This document shows, piece after piece, positions 51,535 through 59,820 of a stretch of DNA of 64,000 nt. Under the pieces are notes generated by a model. That model was not told where the DNA came from and did no database searches. It saw only the letters and a program-made list of their open reading frames with translations. The position numbers were made by a program, and so were the translations under genes. The stretch covers positions 868,001 through 932,000 of the forward strand of contig NZ_CP154840.1 in the NCBI RefSeq assembly GCF_047301505.1. Reading direction: 5' to 3'. Within the stretch, counting starts at the first letter, position 1; each line of letters begins with the position of its first letter. The DNA is from Lysinibacillus_B sp031181585 (GTDB lineage Bacteria > Bacillota > Bacilli > Bacillales_A > Planococcaceae).

Positions 51535-52315
51535 AATTATCCGGAAAACCGAGGCAAAGCAGACAAATGATAAAGAAATTAAAATCCAGCCATTTCAGTT
51601 TTTTCAACCGCATTCTATGAATGATCTAGAGCAGATCGAAAAAGTACCTGAAATTACACGTGAGGAAATCCTTGCGGAGCGTGATCAGCTGCTGGCGGAA
51701 GCAAGACAGCAGCTTGAGATGGAGAAACAGCAAATTGAGCAGTCTATACAGCATGAGATGCAGATGATTGAACAATCGAAGCAAATGTGGGAAGAAGAGA
51801 AGTTGGCGTTGCAACAGCAGGCATATGAGGAAGGCTTTGCTCAAGGGTATGAAGAAGGCGTACAAAAAGCTAATGCAGATATGCAGCAGACCCTTCAGGC
51901 GGCAAATGAAATTATGACTAATGCACAGGTCAATGCACAGAAATACATTGATTCCCAAGAGGCAGTCATTCTTGAGCTTAGCATGACATCTGCGGAAAGA
52001 ATTGTGAATACGGTGCTTGATCGAGAAGAAGAAACATTTGTTTCAATTGTTAAACGTGCACTGAAAGAAGCACGGGAAATGAAGGAAATTAAAATTTATG
52101 TCTCTCCTGAATACTATGGAATAGTTTCTAAAAATCGAGACGAACTGGCGGAAATGTTCCCGCCGGATGTGCCTTTCCTTATTTTTGTTAATGAAGATCT
52201 GGCAGAGGCAGAAAGTTATATTGAAACGAGCCATGGGCGTATCGTTGTTTCTGTCGATATACAATTAAATGAACTTCGACTAAAGCTTCGGGAAATTTTA
52301 GATAGTAAGGAATGA
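51527..52315 (+). CDS. fliH: Flagellar assembly protein FliH
   Basis: FliH regulates the export ATPase FliI. About 262 residues, with a long Gln/Glu-rich coiled coil (EARQQLEMEKQQIEQSIQHE region), EEGFAQGYEEGV repeats of GxxxG type, and a C-terminal domain like the V-ATPase E subunit. TTG 51527 is nine bases after GGAGGAG; ATG 51518 is also in frame but too close. The gene overlaps fliG by eight bases. Confidence 0.9.
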   Translation: MSRIIRKTEAKQTNDKEIKIQPFQFFQPHSMNDLEQIEKVPEITREEILAERDQLLAEARQQLEMEKQQIEQSIQHEMQMIEQSKQMWEEEKLALQQQAYEEGFAQGYEEGVQKANADMQQTLQAANEIMTNAQVNAQKYIDSQEAVILELSMTSAERIVNTVLDREEETFVSIVKRALKEAREMKEIKIYVSPEYYGIVSKNRDELAEMFPPDVPFLIFVNEDLAEAESYIETSHGRIVVSVDIQLNELRLKLREILDSKE

Positions 52316-52319
52316 TCGC

Positions 52320-53648
52320 ATGCGAGCGGCCCAATTAATCGAACATATTCCAGATATACCGACACTCAAAAAGTTTGGTAAAGTGACACGGGTTGTCGGC
52401 TTGATGATAGAGTCCCAGGGACCAGATAGTTCCATTGGTGACGTATGTAAAATCCACGTGAATTCGCCGGCGAACGGTCATCAAATTATTTTAGCGGAAG
52501 TAGTGGGCTTTAAGGATGAAATTGTGGTGCTCATGCCGTACTCTTCTTTACGGGAAATTTCAATTGGGTGCCTAGTAGAAGGAACAGGTAAACCACTTGA
52601 GGTAAAAGTTGGTCCGGAACTGATTGGTAAAGTACTCAATTCGATGGGGGAGCCTTATGATGGCTATTCCTTGCCGAGGGGTCTTGTATCCGTACCGACA
52701 GAAAAAGAACCTCCTAACCCAATGACGCGACCACCTATTACAGAACGTCTGGAGGTTGGGGTCAAGGCAATAGACGGAATGCTGACAGTTGGCAGCGGAC
52801 AGCGTGTCGGTATTTTTGCCGGCTCAGGTGTAGGTAAGAGTACGCTGCTTGGAATGATTGCACGTAATACGAAGGCTGATCTTAATGTCATTGCGTTAGT
52901 GGGAGAGCGTGGACGTGAGGTGCGGGAATTTATAGAACGTGACCTTGGCCCTGAGGGTTTGAGCCGTTCTATCGTCGTTGCTGCAACAAGTGACCAACCT
53001 GCTCTTATGCGTATTAAAGCAGCATTTACAGCAACAGCTATTGCTGAATATTTTAGAGACAGAGGGCTGAATGTCATGCTGATGATGGACTCCGTTACTC
53101 GAGTAGCCATGGCGCAGCGTGAAGTGGGACTTGCTGTCGGTGAGCCACCTGCAACACGGGGATATACGCCCTCAGTATTTGCTATTCTGCCAACATTGCT
53201 TGAGCGAACAGGAACAAATCTTCACGGTACAATTACTGCATTTTACACGGTGCTAGTAGATGGTGATGACATGAATGAGCCGATTGCCGATGCTGTACGG
53301 GGAATTTTGGATGGCCATATCGTTCTTGACCGGGTATTGGCGAACAAAGGGCAATATCCTGCCATCAATGTTTTAAAGAGTGTAAGTCGTCTCATGAATC
53401 ATATAACTGCCCCTGAGCATGTAGCTGCAGCATCACGTTTGCGCGAGCTGTACTATACGTATTCGAAATCCGAGGACTTAATTAATATTGGAGCCTATAA
53501 GCGAGGCACTTCCAAGGAAATTGATGAGGCAATTCATTACGAGCCGTTGATTACAAGGTTTTTAAAGCAAGGCTTTATGGATAAAGTGTCGTTAGAGCAG
53601 ACAGTCAATGAAATAATCGCGTTGTCGAATGGTGGAGCAAATACATGA
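52320..53648 (+). CDS. fliI: Flagellum-specific ATP synthase FliI
   Basis: Powers flagellar type III export. It resembles the F1 beta subunit: Walker A GIFAGSGVGKSTLL, LVGERGREVREF, Walker B region NVMLMMDSVTRVA, and YPAINVLKSVSR. Length 442. AAGGAAT lies 8 bases before the ATG. It shares a four-base overlap with fliJ. Confidence 0.97.
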   Translation: MRAAQLIEHIPDIPTLKKFGKVTRVVGLMIESQGPDSSIGDVCKIHVNSPANGHQIILAEVVGFKDEIVVLMPYSSLREISIGCLVEGTGKPLEVKVGPELIGKVLNSMGEPYDGYSLPRGLVSVPTEKEPPNPMTRPPITERLEVGVKAIDGMLTVGSGQRVGIFAGSGVGKSTLLGMIARNTKADLNVIALVGERGREVREFIERDLGPEGLSRSIVVAATSDQPALMRIKAAFTATAIAEYFRDRGLNVMLMMDSVTRVAMAQREVGLAVGEPPATRGYTPSVFAILPTLLERTGTNLHGTITAFYTVLVDGDDMNEPIADAVRGILDGHIVLDRVLANKGQYPAINVLKSVSRLMNHITAPEHVAAASRLRELYYTYSKSEDLINIGAYKRGTSKEIDEAIHYEPLITRFLKQGFMDKVSLEQTVNEIIALSNGGANT

Positions 53649-54094
53649 CACAATATATTTACCGTTTCGAAAACATTTTAAACGTCCGTGAACAAGAAAA
53701 AAATGAGACGGAAATTGCCTATAAGGAGGCTGTGCGCTCCTTTGAAGAGATTGCTACGAAACTTTATGAATTATTAAAGAAAAAGGAAGATTTGATAGCA
53801 TTTCAGCAGGAACGTCTTGTTACGGGGTCATCCATTGATGAGATCAGTCATTATGCGCGATTTATCGATAGCATGGAAAAAACAATAGAAGATGTTCAGA
53901 AAAAAGTGGTGCAAGCACGTACCAAAATGAATTGGCAAGAACAAAAATTATTAGAAAAAAACTTGGAAGTACGTAAATTTGAAAAAATGAGAGAAAAAGA
54001 TTTCGAAACTTATAAGGAAGAACAGCTTCGTTTAGAAGCAATTCTTTTAGATGAGATTTCTTCTCTTACGTATAACAAGAGAGAAATTAGGTGA
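53645..54094 (+). CDS. fliJ: Flagellar export protein FliJ
   Basis: A 149-residue, mostly coiled-coil protein with the N-terminal YRFENILNVREQEKNETEIAY. In flagellated bacteria FliJ sits as the stalk in the FliI ring and handles export chaperones. It begins by ATGA overlap with fliI. Weak sequence conservation, so the name rests on place and fold pattern. Confidence 0.92.
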   Translation: MTQYIYRFENILNVREQEKNETEIAYKEAVRSFEEIATKLYELLKKKEDLIAFQQERLVTGSSIDEISHYARFIDSMEKTIEDVQKKVVQARTKMNWQEQKLLEKNLEVRKFEKMREKDFETYKEEQLRLEAILLDEISSLTYNKREIR

Positions 54095-54098
54095 TGTC

Positions 54099-54698
54099 AT
54101 GGCGAAGAACGACGTCGAGAAATTACAAGAGGTGGAAGAAGAGCAGAATAGCCCTGGCTTTTTTCAAAAACTATTTTTCTGGTTCCTTATCCCACTCGTA
54201 TTTACACTAGCAATCTTACTGATTATTGCTACATTTACGGATACAAATGTATTTAAAATGGCTGACGGGTTAAAAGAGAAAATACCATTCATTTCCTCAG
54301 AAGAAGGAGAAACCGAAAATGCTTCATTAAGTGAAGAAAAAGTCGTCAAGTTACAAGCAGAGATTCAAGAAAAAGAAGCTGAAATAGAAAAGCTGCAAGA
54401 AGAAATCGACTCGACAACTACGACTAATGAAGAGCTTCAGACCGAGCAGGAGCGACTTCTGTATGAGATTGAGCAGCTAAAGCGTGCTCAGGAGGAAAGC
54501 CAGCTTGAATTCCAGGAGATTTTAAAAACGTTCGAAAATATGTCTGCAAAAACTGCAGCCCCAATTTTAACGGAAATGAGCGATGCAGAAGCGCTGCGCA
54601 TTATGTCGAGTATGAAATCTGATACACTGGCGGCCATCTTTGCAAAGATGAGCCCGGCGGACGCAGCCCGCTATACAGAGCTACTATCACAGCAGTAA
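54099..54698 (+). CDS. ylxF: MotE-like flagellar protein YlxF
   Basis: A 199-residue protein with a short cytoplasmic start, one membrane segment (about residues 25-47), a Glu-rich coiled coil (about 85-150) and a C-terminal MgtE_N-like domain (AAPILTEMSDAEALRIMSSM). Relatives named MotE help place MotB. It starts at ATG 54099 after AGGTGA; the ORF start at 54051 overlaps fliJ and is rejected. In B. subtilis ylxF stands in the same place. Confidence 0.88.
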   Translation: MAKNDVEKLQEVEEEQNSPGFFQKLFFWFLIPLVFTLAILLIIATFTDTNVFKMADGLKEKIPFISSEEGETENASLSEEKVVKLQAEIQEKEAEIEKLQEEIDSTTTTNEELQTEQERLLYEIEQLKRAQEESQLEFQEILKTFENMSAKTAAPILTEMSDAEALRIMSSMKSDTLAAIFAKMSPADAARYTELLSQQ

Positions 54699-54716
54699 AA
54701 GGAGGTGAAATAGAAA

Positions 54717-55967
54717 ATGGATATTGGACTATTGCAGATGGCACAACCTCGTACGCCAATAGCAAAACCAGCACAATCTACGGCTAGCCAAGTAAAGGAT
54801 TCCCAATCCTTTGACAAGGTGCTTAATGAAACGGTATCAACAGAGAAAGTGGAAGCTGCTCCGAAAGAAACAACGAATACTAAAGAGCAGGCAGCACCTG
54901 TTGAAGAAGTAGCAGCTGAAGTTGTCGAACTGGCAGAGGCTCCTACATTAAAAGATGTATTTGACCAGCTTGGGATTGAATACGATGAGAGCATGCTGCT
55001 TATTAATTTGGAAGGTCAAATGCTCCCAATTAATGAAATGATGGACCTTGAAAATTTAGCAGCCATGTTAGAGATGACGCCGGAACAGCTGGAATCTATT
55101 GTACAGCAATTGCTAAAAGAGGAAATGCCTCTTGAGGATGTATGGGCGATGCTCGAACAGGCACCAGCGCTGCTTGCACAAATAACATCAATCTTGCAGG
55201 GGGAAAGCAGTCAGGTACCACCTAAAGACGCAGCTAAAGTTGCTGAATTTCTGAAATTGGCACAAATGATCGGCATGAAGGCAGATACGGTCTATCAGCA
55301 GGAGTTTCAATTAAATGAGACGAAAAATGCACTACAATCACTTGTTGCTCAGCTTCAACCACAACAGCCTCAACAGGAGACAGCAAAGCCGATTGTCTTT
55401 CAGCAAGTAGTGCAGCAAGCGTCAGCCAGCCAAACACAGGCAAAACAGGAGACAGATGTAACACAAGTTCAAGGCCAGCATCATAATACTTCCGTGACGA
55501 CGAAAACGGTGACGGTAACACTTCCAGCAGAGCGGCCGGCACAATCAGAAGCACTGGCAAAAGAAATTCAAAATTTGATCAACCGCAGCCAGTTGTCAAA
55601 CAACCAAGGAACAATGCGTCTAGTATTGAAGCTGTTCCCTGAAAACCTTGGACAAATTAGGATTGAAGTTATGCAAAAAGATGGCATGATGCAGGCACGC
55701 CTGCTAGCAACAACTTCTTCAGGCAAAGAATTACTTGATTCAAACCTTCAACAACTGAAAACTGCCTTTGCAGCACAAAACATCCAAATGGATCGTATTG
55801 ATGTAGCGCAGTCCCTGCAGGATGCAGAACGCAGCCGAGATCAAAACTTCTTTAGCAACTTCTTCCGCCAGCAGCAGGAAGAGCAGGAAGAAAAGAAAAA
55901 TGAGGATGAAGAACAGCAATCATTTGATGAATTCTTGGCAGAACAAGTTTTTAATGAGGAGGTGTAA
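54717..55967 (+). CDS. fliK: Flagellar hook-length control protein FliK
   Basis: FliK measures the hook and tells FlhB to change export substrate. The 416-residue protein is Glu/Gln-rich with a low-complexity middle. The C-terminal Flg_hook domain is clear (MRLVLKLFPENLGQIRIEVM near residue 300, then LQQLKTAFAAQNIQ). AAAGGAGGTG precedes the ATG. It resembles the C-terminus of YlqG elsewhere in the window. Confidence 0.94.
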   Translation: MDIGLLQMAQPRTPIAKPAQSTASQVKDSQSFDKVLNETVSTEKVEAAPKETTNTKEQAAPVEEVAAEVVELAEAPTLKDVFDQLGIEYDESMLLINLEGQMLPINEMMDLENLAAMLEMTPEQLESIVQQLLKEEMPLEDVWAMLEQAPALLAQITSILQGESSQVPPKDAAKVAEFLKLAQMIGMKADTVYQQEFQLNETKNALQSLVAQLQPQQPQQETAKPIVFQQVVQQASASQTQAKQETDVTQVQGQHHNTSVTTKTVTVTLPAERPAQSEALAKEIQNLINRSQLSNNQGTMRLVLKLFPENLGQIRIEVMQKDGMMQARLLATTSSGKELLDSNLQQLKTAFAAQNIQMDRIDVAQSLQDAERSRDQNFFSNFFRQQQEEQEEKKNEDEEQQSFDEFLAEQVFNEEV

Positions 55968-55969
55968 TG

Positions 55970-56647
55970 ATGGCAGCAAATACAAACGGCATAACAAACG
56001 ATTATTACTTAAATACATCTAAGTATAAGTATACAACAGCATCTGATAACAGTACTTTAGGAAAGGATGCATTTCTGCAGATTCTAATTACCCAGCTGCA
56101 AAATCAGGACCCGACAAATCCGATGGATGACCGGGAGTTTATCTCTCAAATGGCGCAGTTTTCTTCTTTAGAGCAGATGCAAAATATGACCAAAGCAATG
56201 GAGGCTTTGCTTGATTCTCAAAAGCAAACGCAATTAATGGCCTATACAGCATTTGTTGGAAAAGAAGTAAAATGGCATGAAGTTACTGACAAGTTAGATG
56301 AGGCCGGAAAACCGATTGTTAACGAAGGAACCGGAACAATAGTTGAGGTGAAATTCAAAGATGGGGCTCCTTTATTCGTATTAGATAGTGGAAAAGAAAT
56401 TGAAACAGGTAACATTTCTTCCATTTTAGGAGATAAGGAAGTCAATCCACCTAGTGAAGCAGCAGAGAATCCATTTGCTCAGGCAAGCCAGCTAATTGGA
56501 AAAACTGTTGCATATCAATCAGCGGACGAATCTATACAAGCAATTATAGAAGCAATTACAACTAATAGCGGCGGAGTTATCGAATACATTTTAAACAATG
56601 GCTCACGTTTGACGAAGGATCAATTTGAAGTAGTAGCTGGCAAATAA
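55970..56647 (+). CDS. flgD: Flagellar hook capping/scaffold protein FlgD
   Basis: The scaffold for hook assembly. It shows LGKDAFLQILITQLQNQDPTNPMDDREFISQMAQFSSLEQM, the FlgD signature, followed by a beta-rich C-terminal domain (VGKEVKWHEV onward). ATG 55970 is seven bases after GGAGG; ATG 55967 adds one Met. Length 225. Confidence 0.94.
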   Translation: MAANTNGITNDYYLNTSKYKYTTASDNSTLGKDAFLQILITQLQNQDPTNPMDDREFISQMAQFSSLEQMQNMTKAMEALLDSQKQTQLMAYTAFVGKEVKWHEVTDKLDEAGKPIVNEGTGTIVEVKFKDGAPLFVLDSGKEIETGNISSILGDKEVNPPSEAAENPFAQASQLIGKTVAYQSADESIQAIIEAITTNSGGVIEYILNNGSRLTKDQFEVVAGK

Positions 56648-56661
56648 AGGAGGAATGAGTG

Positions 56662-57033
56662 ATGAATAAAATTACTATTCAGCATGTTCCGTTTCATCCT
56701 ACATTAACGCCAAAGCAGCCTGTGAAAGAAACACAGTCTAAAACATCGTTTTTAGAGCACTTACAGGAGGCAAAGCAGCAAGAGTTAAAGATTAGCAGAC
56801 ATGCTTCTGAACGGATGCAGGAGCGGAATATTGAGATTTCAAAAGATGAATGGCAGCACGTCACAAGCAAAGTAATGGAAGCTAGGGACAAAGGTGTGAA
56901 ACAACCATTGGTGTTGCTCGACCAGGCAGCGCTGATCGTCAGTGCAAAAAATGCGACCGTCATTACTGCAATGGACCGTCAGGAAGCTAAATCTCAGCTA
57001 TTTACAAATATTGATGGAACGATTGTACTGTAG
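56662..57033 (+). CDS. Flagellar operon protein (TIGR02530-type)
   Basis: A 123-residue protein of the conserved but unnamed family found before flgE in many Bacillales and Clostridia. The core KISRHASERMQERNIEISKDEW and the end ALIVSAKNATVITAMDRQEAK with FTNIDGTIVL are typical. B. subtilis lacks it here as far as I recall. AAAGGAGGA lies seven bases before ATG 56662 (GTG 56659 is in frame). Function unknown; hook assembly is a guess from place. Confidence 0.85.
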   Translation: MNKITIQHVPFHPTLTPKQPVKETQSKTSFLEHLQEAKQQELKISRHASERMQERNIEISKDEWQHVTSKVMEARDKGVKQPLVLLDQAALIVSAKNATVITAMDRQEAKSQLFTNIDGTIVL

Positions 57034-57055
57034 GCAGGACCGAAAAGGATGCCTC

Positions 57056-57081
57056 ATACCGCCGACTGATTGACGCGGTAT
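57056..57081 (+). repeat. Hairpin before flgE
   Basis: ATACCGC (57056-57062) and GCGGTAT (57075-57081) are inverted around a 12-base loop in the 77-base gap before flgE. No T-run follows, so it is not a terminator. The ribosome site AAGGGAGA comes after it. Confidence 0.5.
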
Positions 57082-57110
57082 ACTCAAATATGAAGGGAGA
57101 ACGCTACAAT

Positions 57111-58079
57111 ATGTTACGTTCAATGTACTCAGGTATTTCAGGTTTAAAAAACTTCCAAACAAAATTGGATGTTATCGGGAACAATATTTCAAATGTAAAC
57201 ACGTACGGCTTTAAAAAAGAGCGTACAATCTTTAAAGACTTAATTTCACAAACACAAGCAGGTGCTTCAGGCGCTACAGCTACTCGTGGCGGTGTGAATG
57301 CAAAACAAGTTGGTTTAGGTGCACAGTTGGCTGCAATCGATACAGTACACGGAACAGGAGCATTACAGTCAACGGGACGTACACTTGACTTGGCGATTGA
57401 AGGGGAAGGGTTCTTCATGGTAGCTGAATCCACGGCAGCACCGGAAGATGGAGTAATTGATGGAGAAGGATACCCTGCAAATACTAAATACACACGTGCT
57501 GGTAATTTCTATATGGATAAAAACGGATATTTAGTGAACGCAGACGGATACTATTTAGTAGGTCACGCAACTGACGAATTATCCGTTTCAGCTGATGGAG
57601 ACACAATTGATGGTACAGGATTCGATGGAGCAGATCGTTTAGAGAATGAAGGTACAGAGACGCTATTTGATGAAAACGGCAGTTTAGCTGAAGTGGATGG
57701 AATAGGGCCAATCAGAATCCCAACAACAGCACAAAGCATGACTATTCAACAAGATGGAACAATTTCCTATGTAGACTATAAAGGAGATTTGCAATATGCA
57801 GGTCAAATCATTATGGCTAAGTTCCCGAATGCGGAAGGTCTTCAGAAACAGGGAAGCAATTACTTCCAAGCAACAGCTAACTCCGGAATACCATATGGTC
57901 AAGTTGCCACTGTAGCAGGGATTGGATCAATTCAATCAGGTTTCCTTGAAATGTCCAACGTGGACCTTTCAGAAGAGTTTACAGAAATGATCGTAGCACA
58001 GCGTGGATTCCAGGCGAACTCACGTATCATTACAACTTCCGATGAAATTCTACAAGAGCTTGTAAACTTAAAACGCTAG
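57111..58079 (+). CDS. flgE: Flagellar hook protein FlgE
   Basis: The hook subunit, joining rod and filament. The N-terminus MLRSMYSGISGLKNFQTKLD and GNNISNVNTYGFKK, and the C-terminal NVDLSEEFTEMIVAQRGFQANSRII, are the conserved ends of this rod/hook family. The middle is variable and acidic. 322 residues. ATG 57111 follows AAGGGAGA; the ATG at 57090 is upstream of that site. FlgG-type naming is possible, since the two are alike. Confidence 0.93.
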   Translation: MLRSMYSGISGLKNFQTKLDVIGNNISNVNTYGFKKERTIFKDLISQTQAGASGATATRGGVNAKQVGLGAQLAAIDTVHGTGALQSTGRTLDLAIEGEGFFMVAESTAAPEDGVIDGEGYPANTKYTRAGNFYMDKNGYLVNADGYYLVGHATDELSVSADGDTIDGTGFDGADRLENEGTETLFDENGSLAEVDGIGPIRIPTTAQSMTIQQDGTISYVDYKGDLQYAGQIIMAKFPNAEGLQKQGSNYFQATANSGIPYGQVATVAGIGSIQSGFLEMSNVDLSEEFTEMIVAQRGFQANSRIITTSDEILQELVNLKR

Positions 58080-58104
58080 TTAATTAATATTATAATTTCA
58101 TTGC

Positions 58105-58152
58105 AAAGGAGGGTCGGGCCGGCTCTCAAGGCAGGTCCGGCCGCTTACAATG
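58105..58152 (+). promoter_or_regulatory. swrD translation start region with a stem-loop between ribosome site and ATG
   Basis: AAAGGAGGG (58105-58113) is the only strong Shine-Dalgarno sequence but lies 36 bases before ATG 58150. Between them 58115-58122 pairs with 58137-58143 (seven G-C pairs, one bulged G, loop of 14). Outside the hairpin only seven bases remain (58114 and 58144-58149), the ideal distance. In the hairpin, 23 of 29 bases are G or C. The loop has CTCTC, which could instead pair with GAGGG of the ribosome site, so a switch is conceivable. Confidence 0.7.
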
Positions 58153-58374
58153 ATAGAGGTCACTCGCCTAAATGGCAAAGCATTCTCATTGAATGCTTTA
58201 TACATAGAAACAGTCGAAGCTTTTCCAGACACTACGATTACGCTGACGACTGGGCGTAAATTTATCGTAAGAGAATCGGAAATAGAGGTGCGGGAAAGGA
58301 TTAAACGGTTTTATCGACAGGTTCAAGTTTTATCCAATCCTCATCTAAGAGGTGATGAAGATGAAGAAGAATAA
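58150..58374 (+). CDS. swrD: Swarming motility protein SwrD (FlbD family)
   Basis: A 74-residue protein starting MIEVTRLNGKAFSLNALYIE, the FlbD-family signature. In B. subtilis SwrD raises motor power for swarming. Its C-terminus is acidic (DEDEEE). No other in-frame start lies near the far ribosome site, and the family start agrees with ATG 58150. The end overlaps the fliL start. Confidence 0.93.
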   Translation: MIEVTRLNGKAFSLNALYIETVEAFPDTTITLTTGRKFIVRESEIEVRERIKRFYRQVQVLSNPHLRGDEDEEE

Positions 58375-58789
58375 ATTGCTGACGGTGATGCTTATCATTT
58401 TGGCAGCGCTGGCGTTAGTTGGAGTTATTGCTTATGTCTTATTAACGCAGCTAAATAAGGAGCCGGAGCCAACAGAAGCTTCTATTGAAGAAATTGTTTT
58501 GGCTTCTGTAGATATTCCTGAAATTACAACAAACCTGAAAGATGGCCATTATGCGCGTATGCAGCTTAAGATTCAAACAGATAGCGAAGACGCAGCAGGA
58601 GAATTAACACAGCGCATATTCCAGGTAAATAACATTGTCATTCAAGAACTCTCAGAGATGACAGAAGAAGATTTACAGGGCAAACAAGGAAAAGTCTTGT
58701 TTGAAAAAGCCATTAAGGCTCAAGTAAATGAATTGATGCAAGCGGGTGAAGTACAAAAAGTATATATGACCTCCTTCATCATCCAATAA
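58361..58789 (+). CDS. fliL: Flagellar basal body-associated protein FliL
   Basis: A single-pass membrane protein next to the stator and motor. The product begins with basic residues, one membrane segment (about residues 6-28), then a periplasmic-side domain ending VQKVYMTSFIIQ, usual for FliL. ATG 58361 is eight bases after AAGAGG; ATG 58355 and GTG 58352 are too near. Length 142. Confidence 0.93.
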   Translation: MKKNKLLTVMLIILAALALVGVIAYVLLTQLNKEPEPTEASIEEIVLASVDIPEITTNLKDGHYARMQLKIQTDSEDAAGELTQRIFQVNNIVIQELSEMTEEDLQGKQGKVLFEKAIKAQVNELMQAGEVQKVYMTSFIIQ

Positions 58790-58824
58790 TTAGATAGAAA
58801 CATCTTGAAACAGGAGGTGGGCAA

Positions 58825-59820
58825 ATGGCAGGAGATGTGCTTTCCCAATCCGAAATTGATGCGTTGCTTTCAGCTATTTCAACTGGAGAAATGTCAGCGG
58901 ATGATATGAAAAAGGAAGATGAGGCCAAAAAAGTTAAAGTATATGACTTCAAACGGGCCCTGCGTTTTTCAAAAGATCAAATCCGAAGCTTAACCCGGAT
59001 TCACGAAAATTTTGCACGATTGCTGACAACATTCTTTTCGGCACAACTTAGAACATATGTCCAAATTACAGTCGCTTCGGTAGACCAGATTCCGTTTGAA
59101 GAATTTGTTCGTTCCATACCGAATATGACGTTGATTAATGTATTTGAAGTACCGCCATTAGATGGGAATATTTTGATGGAGATCAATCCTAACATTGCGT
59201 ATTCAATGTTGGACCGTTTAATGGGAGGAACAGGGACAAGTCATAGTAATGTTGATAATTTAACAGAAATTGAAACAAAAATTATGACGAACTTGTTTGA
59301 ACGCTCGTTTGATAACTTGCGTGAGGCATGGGAGAATATTGTAGAAATCGACCCGATGCTGATTGAACTTGAAGTAAATCCACAATTCCTGCAAATGATT
59401 TCACCGAATGAAACGGTTGTCGTTATTTCTCTTAATACAATCATTGGTGAAACAACAGGAATGATAAATATTTGTCTGCCGCATGTCGTGTTAGAACCAA
59501 TCGTACCGAACTTATCAGTACGTTACTGGATGCAGTCAAATACAAAGGCAATGTCACCTGAACAAGTAGAAATGCTTGAAAGCCGGGTGAAACAGGCATC
59601 CCTGCCGGTTGTCGCAGAACTAGGATCTACTTCTATCTCTATAGAGGATTTTCTTATGATGAATATCGGTGATGTTATTGAATTGGATCAAAAAATAACG
59701 GATCCTCTTATTTTAAAGGTAGGTACGCTGCCGAAATTTACCGCTCAACCAGGAAAGCTAAATAAAAAAATGGCTGTTCAGGTGATCGACCCGTTGGAAG
59801 GAGGAGACGACAATGAGTGA
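58825..59820 (+). CDS. fliM: Flagellar motor switch protein FliM
   Basis: Binds CheY-P and passes the signal to FliG. The N-terminal CheY-binding peptide is VLSQSEIDALLSAI. The middle CheC-like domain and a C-terminal SpoA domain (LGSTSISIEDFLMMNIGDVIELD) follow. Length 331. CAGGAGGTG precedes the ATG. It overlaps fliY by eight bases. Confidence 0.97.
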   Translation: MAGDVLSQSEIDALLSAISTGEMSADDMKKEDEAKKVKVYDFKRALRFSKDQIRSLTRIHENFARLLTTFFSAQLRTYVQITVASVDQIPFEEFVRSIPNMTLINVFEVPPLDGNILMEINPNIAYSMLDRLMGGTGTSHSNVDNLTEIETKIMTNLFERSFDNLREAWENIVEIDPMLIELEVNPQFLQMISPNETVVVISLNTIIGETTGMINICLPHVVLEPIVPNLSVRYWMQSNTKAMSPEQVEMLESRVKQASLPVVAELGSTSISIEDFLMMNIGDVIELDQKITDPLILKVGTLPKFTAQPGKLNKKMAVQVIDPLEGGDDNE

